Source of the DNA: JAFECT01 sp963838235
GTDB lineage: Bacteria; Pseudomonadota; Alphaproteobacteria; Caulobacterales; Caulobacteraceae
Direction of reading: 5' to 3'
Assembly (NCBI GenBank): GCA_963838235.1
Contig: CAWIQJ010000002.1
Location: forward strand, 186,001 to 250,000
Length of the DNA: 64,000 nt
Shown here: positions 58,906 to 64,000 of the stretch, piece by piece
How positions within the stretch are numbered: the first letter of the stretch is position 1
Layout: the number at the start of each line of letters is the position of its first letter
The notes under the pieces: model-generated
What the model saw: only the letters and a program-made list of their open reading frames with translations
Database searches by the model: none
What the model was told of the DNA's origin: nothing
Made by a program: the position numbers and the translations under genes

Positions 58906-60285
58906 TCAACCCGCGGGCGGTGCGACTGGGACGTCCTCGACCCCCACCCGGCCCCGCCAGGACAGCAGGGCGAAGGCCGCGACCCCCAGGTAACAGGCGC
59001 AGGGCAGGAGCAGCGCGGCGTGCAGACCGACCGCGTCCGCCAGTTGGCCCGCCAGCCAGGGCACCACCGCCCCGCCCACGATGGCCATGCACAGCAGGCT
59101 CGACGCCTTAGGCGTGTCGGCGCCCAGGCCCTCGATAGTCATGGTGAAGACGGTGGGGAACATCACCGAATTGAACAGGCCGATAGCCACCACCAGGACT
59201 GCGGCCAGGACGCCGGCGGTGGACGCCGAACCGGCCGCCAGGGCCGCTGCGGCCAGGGCGCAGACCACCAGCACCCGAGCGGGCTTGGCCTTCGTCAGCA
59301 CGCCGGAGCCGACGAACCGCCCGACCATGGCCCCGAACCAGTAGCAGACCAGGATCCTGCCGGCGGCCTCGGCTGTCAGGCCGCCGCCGGCCTCGAAGCG
59401 GAGCTGACCGATCAGCGGCCCGGCGACGCCTGCGAGTTGATCGCGGGTCAGGTGGAGCGACAGCAGATAGTTGGTCATCAGGCTGCCGATGGCCACCTCG
59501 GCGCCCACGTAGATGAAGATGCAGAAGGTCCCGAGCGCGATCCTGGGCCGACGCAGCAGGGCCAGGGTCTCGAGCAAACCGGCCGCCTTCGCCGCCTTGG
59601 GCGCGGCGGCATGGCGCCGGGCGAACCAGAACACGATCGCCAGAACCATCAGGCCGGCGGCGATGGCCAGAAAGGGAATCTGAGTCGAGGCCGCCTCGTG
59701 CCGGTGGAAGGCCGCGAGCACGGCGGGCGGGGTGGTTGCGGGGTTGGGACTCTTCAGCCCGGCCCTGAGGAAGGTCCTCGCGCCGACGATCGGCGCCAGC
59801 ACCGTGCCCAGGGAATTGAACGCCTGGGCCAGGTTCAACCGCGCGTGGGCGCCCTTGGGCGGCCCGAGCAGGGCCATCAGCGGATTGGCCGCGACCTGCA
59901 GCAGGGTGATACCCGAGGCCATGACGAACAGGGCGACCAGGAAGGCCGGGAAGAGCCCGAGCCTCGCCGCCGGCGCGAACAGCAGGCAACCGGCCGCCAT
60001 GACCAGCAGGCCCGCCACCGTCGCCTTGAGATAGCCGATACGGCTCAACAGCAGGCCGGCCGGGACGGAGACCAGGAGATAGGCGATGAAGAAGCAGAAC
60101 TGGACCAGCATCGCTTCCGCGTAGTTCAGCGAAAACAAGGCCTTCAGCTTGGGGATTAGGGTGTCGAGCAGGACCGTGGCGAAGCCCCAGGCGAAGAACA
60201 GAGCCACCACGAAGGGCGTCAGCCAGCCGCCGTCCCGGCCGCCTAAGTCGCCGGCCGCAACCGCGCTCGCCGGACCGCCGGCCAT
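58906..60285 (-). CDS. MFS sugar transporter, FucP/GluP-like
   Basis: 459 residues, about 12 hydrophobic segments with a long hydrophilic middle loop. FFAWGFATVLLDTLIPKLK and QFCFFIAYLLVSVPAGLLLSRIGYL are characteristic of fucose/glucose-galactose permeases. GVTLLQVAANPL-type (here GITLLQVAANPLMALLGPP) and FNSVMFPTVFTM further support the group. A proton-coupled hexose importer is the family expectation; which sugar is unknown. Its start abuts the stop of the SecD-like gene, so they may be co-transcribed. Confidence 0.9.
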   Translation of the reverse strand: MAGGPASAVAAGDLGGRDGGWLTPFVVALFFAWGFATVLLDTLIPKLKALFSLNYAEAMLVQFCFFIAYLLVSVPAGLLLSRIGYLKATVAGLLVMAAGCLLFAPAARLGLFPAFLVALFVMASGITLLQVAANPLMALLGPPKGAHARLNLAQAFNSLGTVLAPIVGARTFLRAGLKSPNPATTPPAVLAAFHRHEAASTQIPFLAIAAGLMVLAIVFWFARRHAAAPKAAKAAGLLETLALLRRPRIALGTFCIFIYVGAEVAIGSLMTNYLLSLHLTRDQLAGVAGPLIGQLRFEAGGGLTAEAAGRILVCYWFGAMVGRFVGSGVLTKAKPARVLVVCALAAAALAAGSASTAGVLAAVLVVAIGLFNSVMFPTVFTMTIEGLGADTPKASSLLCMAIVGGAVVPWLAGQLADAVGLHAALLLPCACYLGVAAFALLSWRGRVGVEDVPVAPPAG

Positions 60286-61292
60286 CAGCGCGGCCCCGCG
60301 TGGTCGTCGTGGTAGGGCAGGGGACCGTCCTCGACCACCAAGGGTGTGAGCGGCGCGCTCGACCGGATCGCCTTGGCCAGACCCTCGGCCTCGCCCTTGG
60401 TCAGGTCGCCGGAGATCTGGCCCACGCCGTCGGTGACCACCATCGAGATCACCGGCGCGAAGATCACTCGCCCGTTCAGCAGCACGGCAAAGCGCTGGCC
60501 CATGTGGCGCTGGGTGACCTGGGCGAACAGGTCGGCGCCCTTGCGGTCGAAACGCATCAGCACGCTGGGTTGTCCCTGCTGGTCGGTGTCGGCCTCAGCG
60601 TCCTGGATATTGTCGCCGGACAACAGCACCTGGCGCTTCACCACCAGATAGGGCTCGCCGGCAAGGTCGCACGGGACCAGTTCGTCGTCGCCGACGATGC
60701 GGCCCTTCTGCGCCGCCTCGATCGAGGCCCGGTCGTCGACCATCTGAACGGTTAGTCGCGGCTCGGGCCGGCGCAGCGCGTGCATCAGGTCGGCGTCGGG
60801 CACGCCGGGGAAGTCGATCCGCACCCGGCGCGGGTTCAGATCGACGGTGTCGGGTTCGTCGAAACCGCGCGCCTGCGCCCGCTCGACCACCTCGTTCACC
60901 GCCGCGTCCAGCTCGTTCGCCCCGCCCGGATCGGTCCAGGCGCTGGGGATCACCACCTTGGTGCGGCCGTCGGGCTCGGGCGTTACGATGGCCGGGACGT
61001 TGTTGATGGTGAAGGAGCGCAGCGCCCGCACCGCGGCGCCGTATTGACCGGGGTCGATCAGGCGGAAGGAGGTGACCGGCCCTTCGGAGCGGGGCGAGGC
61101 ATAGCCGATGTTGGCCGCGTCCAGGGTGCGCATCAGGTCGTCGCGGTCCTGGTCGGTCTGGGCTTGGCGCTGGCCCCAGGCGTCGAGGTCGACGATGACG
61201 TAGGACCCTTCGACCGGCAGCGGCGCGGCGTGGACGGCAGCGGCGGGCGCTGCCGCCAGCACTGCCGCCATGACCCACCTCCGCACGCCCAT
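60285..61292 (-). CDS. Stand-alone SecD P1-like periplasmic domain protein
   Basis: 335 residues with a signal peptide (VMAAVLAAAPAAAVHA) and no later TM segment. VRIDFPGVPDADLMHALRR, LTVQMVDDRAS, and the C-terminal DRKGADLFAQVTQRHMGQRFAVLLNGRVIFAPVISMVVTDGVGQISGDLTKGEAEGLAKAIRSSAPL follow the order of the SecD P1 head and base domain. Real SecD has six TM segments after this; they are missing and the length shows this is not a truncation at the edge. Function unknown. Confidence 0.7.
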   Translation of the reverse strand: MGVRRWVMAAVLAAAPAAAVHAAPLPVEGSYVIVDLDAWGQRQAQTDQDRDDLMRTLDAANIGYASPRSEGPVTSFRLIDPGQYGAAVRALRSFTINNVPAIVTPEPDGRTKVVIPSAWTDPGGANELDAAVNEVVERAQARGFDEPDTVDLNPRRVRIDFPGVPDADLMHALRRPEPRLTVQMVDDRASIEAAQKGRIVGDDELVPCDLAGEPYLVVKRQVLLSGDNIQDAEADTDQQGQPSVLMRFDRKGADLFAQVTQRHMGQRFAVLLNGRVIFAPVISMVVTDGVGQISGDLTKGEAEGLAKAIRSSAPLTPLVVEDGPLPYHDDHAGPR

Positions 61293-61352
61293 GCGTTCCC
61301 GCCTTAGTTCCCCGCCGCCACTTTGGGCGAGGCGACCGGGCCTGTCGAGCGG

Positions 61353-62105
61353 TCAGGACCCGGGAGGCGGCGGAGCCTCTAGCAGTTTGCGTAGGGTCAT
61401 CAGCTCGACCGGATCGATGTCCGACACCGCCCACCAGTCGAAGCCGCCGTGACGCCAGCCGATCAGGTGGAAGCCGCGACGGTCCGCGCGCGCCGGCGGC
61501 GGTGAGGCGTCGCCGCTGGGCCGCAGGAACACGTCGATCACATGCTTGCGCCGGCCGTAGACCAGCACCGCGGCGCGCCGCCCGTCGACATAGTCGAGCC
61601 GTCCGCCGATCAGCGGAAAGCCCTGCGCGGTGAGATCGTCCACCGGCGGCGCGAAATCGAGCCGCGCGTCAAGCCAGGGCTTCACCGTGTGCTTGTCCGA
61701 CGACGCAACCTCGATCATCCGGCCGGGGTCTTCGGCGCGCATGTGCGCATCGAACAGGGTCTGGGTGCGATCTGCACGCGCAGTCTGCAACACCGCAAAG
61801 GTCGCGCCGCTCGACACGATTGCGACGCCCGCAAGCGCCGCCGCCTGCAAGGCCCATCCGGGCGCGCTGCGGCGTCGCATCGGCGCAGCGACGGTCAGGC
61901 CGTGCACCTTGTCTTTCAGCGATTGAGGCGCCGCGCCGACATCGAGCGCCGCGCTTACCGCCTTGCGCTCCGCCACCCACGCGTCCAACGCGATGCGGCA
62001 GGATGCGCAGCTTTCCAGATGCGTCTCGAACGCCGGGACGCGCGCCGGGTCGAGTTCGCCGTCGGTGTAGACTTCGATCAGGCCCAGGGCTTCAGCGTGA
62101 TCCAT
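61353..62105 (-). CDS. Zinc-binding anti-sigma factor, membrane-anchored
   Basis: 250 residues from the ATG at 62105. N-terminal ZAS motif: His29, Cys33, Cys36 in HLESCASC. A single TM segment lies near residues 92-112 (AAALAGVAIVSSGATF), with a periplasmic C-terminal domain. It overlaps the sigma gene by 14 bp, the usual layout for a sigma/anti-sigma pair. It should hold the sigma factor until an envelope or redox signal releases it. Confidence 0.9.
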   Translation of the reverse strand: MDHAEALGLIEVYTDGELDPARVPAFETHLESCASCRIALDAWVAERKAVSAALDVGAAPQSLKDKVHGLTVAAPMRRRSAPGWALQAAALAGVAIVSSGATFAVLQTARADRTQTLFDAHMRAEDPGRMIEVASSDKHTVKPWLDARLDFAPPVDDLTAQGFPLIGGRLDYVDGRRAAVLVYGRRKHVIDVFLRPSGDASPPPARADRRGFHLIGWRHGGFDWWAVSDIDPVELMTLRKLLEAPPPPGS

Positions 62106-62661
62106 CAACCGCCTCCGCACTCATCCGCCGCACCCGTTCGCCCAGAAGCTTGCGCGCCCGCGACAGGCGCGACATCACCGTGCCGATCGGAACGCCCACG
62201 GTTTCGGCGAGATCGCGATAGGCCATCTCCTCCACCTCGCGCAGCACCAGCACCTCGCGGAACTCGTCGGGCAGAGTGTCCATGGCGCGCCGCACCAGGG
62301 CGCCGTCTTCGAGGCGGACAAGGCGCTGTTCCGCGCCGTCGGGTTCGGCCTCGGCCTGCAGCACCTGTTCCACCTCCGCCTCGGCGTCCTCGAACGAGGC
62401 GTGTTTGCCGCGGCCCGCTTCGGTGCGGGCGCGGCTGAACCAGCAGTTGCGCACGATCCGCATGAGCCAGGGCTTGGCGTCCTCGCCGCGCAGGCTCGCA
62501 AAGAAGCGCCAGGCCCGCATATAGGCCTCCTGCACCAGGTCCTCCGCGTCGGCCTCGTTGCGGGTAAGCCAGCGCGCAAGCCGCCAGGCCGCATCGAGAT
62601 GCGGCAGCACCAGGGCTTCGAAGCGTTTGGCCTCGATCGTATCGAGCGGCCGCTCGGGCAA
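62092..62661 (-). CDS. ECF sigma factor
   Basis: 189 residues. Region 2 (WRLARWLTRNEADAEDLVQEAYMRAWR) and region 4 (LPDEFREVLVLREVEEMAYRDLAETVGVPIGTVMSRLSRARKLL). The start is TTG at 62661, supported by AGAGGA eight bases upstream on the minus strand. Partner of the overlapping anti-sigma gene. A candidate promoter on its own strand (GGGAATAA...CGTC) suggests autoregulation. Confidence 0.93.
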   Translation of the reverse strand: MPERPLDTIEAKRFEALVLPHLDAAWRLARWLTRNEADAEDLVQEAYMRAWRFFASLRGEDAKPWLMRIVRNCWFSRARTEAGRGKHASFEDAEAEVEQVLQAEAEPDGAEQRLVRLEDGALVRRAMDTLPDEFREVLVLREVEEMAYRDLAETVGVPIGTVMSRLSRARKLLGERVRRMSAEAVDGSR

Positions 62662-62686
62662 CGCGGTTTCCTCTACTGGAGCGCCA

Positions 62687-62713
62687 GACGCCGGGGGTGT
62701 TCGATTTATTCCC
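62687..62713 (-). promoter_or_regulatory. Candidate ECF promoter for the sigma/anti-sigma operon
   Basis: On the minus strand GGGAATAA (62713-62706) is followed by a 15-bp spacer and CGTC (62690-62687). This lies about 26 bp before the sigma TTG start. The same GGGAATAA box with the same spacing occurs on the plus strand in this gap. Confidence 0.55.
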
Positions 62714-62745
62714 GACGCCCGGGAGCATGCCTCAAAATCGTCGCC

Positions 62746-62772
62746 GGGAATAATCAGGCCTGTCGTGCGGTC
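62746..62772 (+). promoter_or_regulatory. Candidate ECF promoter for the metallophosphoesterase gene
   Basis: GGGAATAA (62746-62753), 15-bp spacer, GGTC (62769-62772), about 37 bp before the ATG at 62809. Mirrors the minus-strand copy, suggesting that the divergent gene belongs to the sigma regulon. Confidence 0.5.
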
Positions 62773-62808
62773 TCACCAGTCGAACCCTTCGCTCGGCAGG
62801 ACGAACCC

Positions 62809-63744
62809 ATGACGGACACCCACAGTCGCAGACGCTTTCTCGAATGCATGGCCTGGGCGGGCACCGGCGCGCTCTGGACGGTCAGCGGCGGCATCGCCTC
62901 CTCGGTCGCGCTCGACGGGGCCGCGGCCGCGACCATGAAACACGCGGGCGGCGTCGCGCCCTTCACCTTCGTCCAGGTCAGCGACAGCCACATCGGCTTC
63001 AAAAAGGACCCGAACCCGGACGCGCGCGTGACCTTTCGCGAGGCGGTCGCCAAGATCCGCGCCCTGCCGGTGAAACCCGCCTTCGTCCTCCACACCGGCG
63101 ACGTCTCGCAGCTCTCGCGCGACGACGAGTTCGACGACGCCGACCAGATCCTGCGCGAGACCGGCGTCGAGGCGTTCCACGTACCGGGCGAGCACGACAT
63201 GCTCGACGAGGGCGGCGGCAAGGCATTTCTCACGCGGTATGGAAAAGGCACGCAAGGCGACGGCTGGTACAGCTTTGACCATAGCGGTGTGCACTTCGTC
63301 GGCCTGATCACCGTGAAGGACCTGCAGGCCGGCGGCATGGGCCATCTCGGGCCTGATCAGATCGCCTGGCTGAAGGCCGATCTCGCCGGGCGTGCGTCGA
63401 GCCAGCCGATCGTGGTCTTCACCCATGTGCCCTTGTGGACGGTCTACCAGCCCTGGGGCTGGGGCGTGGACGACAGCGACCAGGCGCTGGCGCTGCTGCG
63501 CCGCTTCGGGTCGGTGACCGTGCTGAACGGCCATATCCACCAGGTGCTGCAGAAGGTGGAGGGCAACATCACCTTCCACACCGCGCGTTCCACCGCGTTT
63601 CCGCAACCCGCTCCCGGGACGGCGCCCGCGCCGGGTCCGATGAAGGTGCCTGCCGAGCAACTGCGCTCCACGCTCGGCATACGCACGGCGCGCGTGGCGC
63701 GTGGTCGCGGACCGCTCGCGCTCGTCGATACGACCCTCGCCTGA
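62809..63744 (+). CDS. Tat-exported calcineurin-like metallophosphoesterase
   Basis: 311 residues from the ATG at 62809. Tat signal SRRRFLECMAWAG. Metal-binding motifs in order: DSH in VSDSHIGF, GD in LHTGDVSQ, GEHD in VPGEHDML (usually GNHD), H in VVFTHVPLW and GHIH in LNGHIHQVL. The Asn-to-Glu change in GNHD is a departure at a metal ligand. Function in the periplasm unknown; a cupredoxin gene follows 26 bp on. Divergent from the sigma operon and probably controlled by it. Confidence 0.88.
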   Translation: MTDTHSRRRFLECMAWAGTGALWTVSGGIASSVALDGAAAATMKHAGGVAPFTFVQVSDSHIGFKKDPNPDARVTFREAVAKIRALPVKPAFVLHTGDVSQLSRDDEFDDADQILRETGVEAFHVPGEHDMLDEGGGKAFLTRYGKGTQGDGWYSFDHSGVHFVGLITVKDLQAGGMGHLGPDQIAWLKADLAGRASSQPIVVFTHVPLWTVYQPWGWGVDDSDQALALLRRFGSVTVLNGHIHQVLQKVEGNITFHTARSTAFPQPAPGTAPAPGPMKVPAEQLRSTLGIRTARVARGRGPLALVDTTLA

Positions 63745-63770
63745 TCCTCCCTTCAACCCGAAAGACCTCC

Positions 63771-64000
63771 ATGCACGTTCAATTTCTCGGCCGCGTCCGC
63801 GTGGCCGCCGCGGTCCTGATGCTCGCCTTCGCGCCGCTCTCGGCCGCCGTCGCCGCGCCGGCGCCGGTGACGGTGAAGATCGACAACTTCACCTTCGACG
63901 CCCAGACCATCACAGTGCCGGTGGGCACGACGGTCACCTGGGTGAACAACGACGACACGCCGCACACGGTGGTCGCCGACGATCACAAGACCTTCCGCTC
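63771..64000 (+). CDS. Cupredoxin-domain (plastocyanin/amicyanin-like) secreted protein, 3' end outside window
   Basis: 76 codons visible, running off the window. Signal peptide VAAAVLMLAFAPLSAAVAAP. VKIDNFTFDAQTITVPVGTTVTWVNNDDTPHTVVAD is the N-terminal half of a small blue-copper-type domain, with the first copper His in TPHTV. The Cys-His-Met part lies beyond 64000. Probably a periplasmic electron carrier or copper/stress protein, following the metallophosphoesterase in the same transcript. Confidence 0.85.
   Translation, partial: MHVQFLGRVRVAAAVLMLAFAPLSAAVAAPAPVTVKIDNFTFDAQTITVPVGTTVTWVNNDDTPHTVVADDHKTFR

Noticed and set aside
58888..60159. 423-codon plus-strand open frame opposite the MFS gene
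   Set aside because: Composition is Gln/Arg/Gly-rich and without domains; the minus-strand transporter has clear membrane segments.

Overview
GC-rich chromosomal DNA from an alphaproteobacterium, most likely of the Caulobacter/Phenylobacterium group. This rests on large TonB-dependent receptors beside many secreted peptidases, an ECF sigma/zinc anti-sigma pair, and a purC-purS-purQ-purL operon. The genus is an inference; no rRNA is present.

Layout. (1) 1-10518, plus strand: two tandem M1-like metallopeptidases (the first cut by the window edge), an aminotransferase, a four-gene polyamine-type ABC importer, a PatB/MalY C-S lyase and an M28 peptidase. (2) 10621-13693, minus strand: an alpha/beta-hydrolase lipoprotein and a chimeric S41 protease. 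(3) 14069-37207: a LysR regulator diverges from a TonB-dependent receptor. After a terminator comes a tightly packed 12-gene run (18389-35997) plus a PatB lyase 73 bp later: NhaC-type antiporter, N-acyl-D-amino-acid deacylase, two beta-lactamase-fold hydrolases, M13 peptidase, D-cysteine desulfhydrase-like enzyme, S9 peptidase, D-serine dehydratase/D-threonine aldolase-like enzyme, ornithine-cyclodeaminase-like enzyme, M1 peptidase and two erythromycin-esterase/ChaN-like proteins. Together these could import peptides, probably containing D-residues and perhaps acylated or lactone-closed, cut them up and strip nitrogen and sulfur from the D-amino acids. I regard this as the most interesting system here. 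(4) 37208-48853: a scrap-yard of an amidase, RHS debris, an IS1182-like scrap, truncated PhoD and DUF885 genes, a second S41 pair (parent-like copy of the chimera) and a truncated TonB receptor, ending at the 3' end of tRNA-Lys(UUU). (5) 49132-58740: housekeeping genes: queA-tgt (heavily damaged), lipoproteins and the pur operon. (6) 58906-64000: sugar MFS transporter, SecD-like domain protein, ECF sigma/anti-sigma, and a divergent Tat metallophosphoesterase with a cupredoxin that runs off the end.

Caution. At least a dozen conserved genes carry frame disruptions, and almost all resolve as +1 insertions, often in short homopolymers, which suggests insertion-type sequencing error. For such genes I give the full corrected span. 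A TAG in purL and one in the RHS scrap are substitutions and need a separate explanation.
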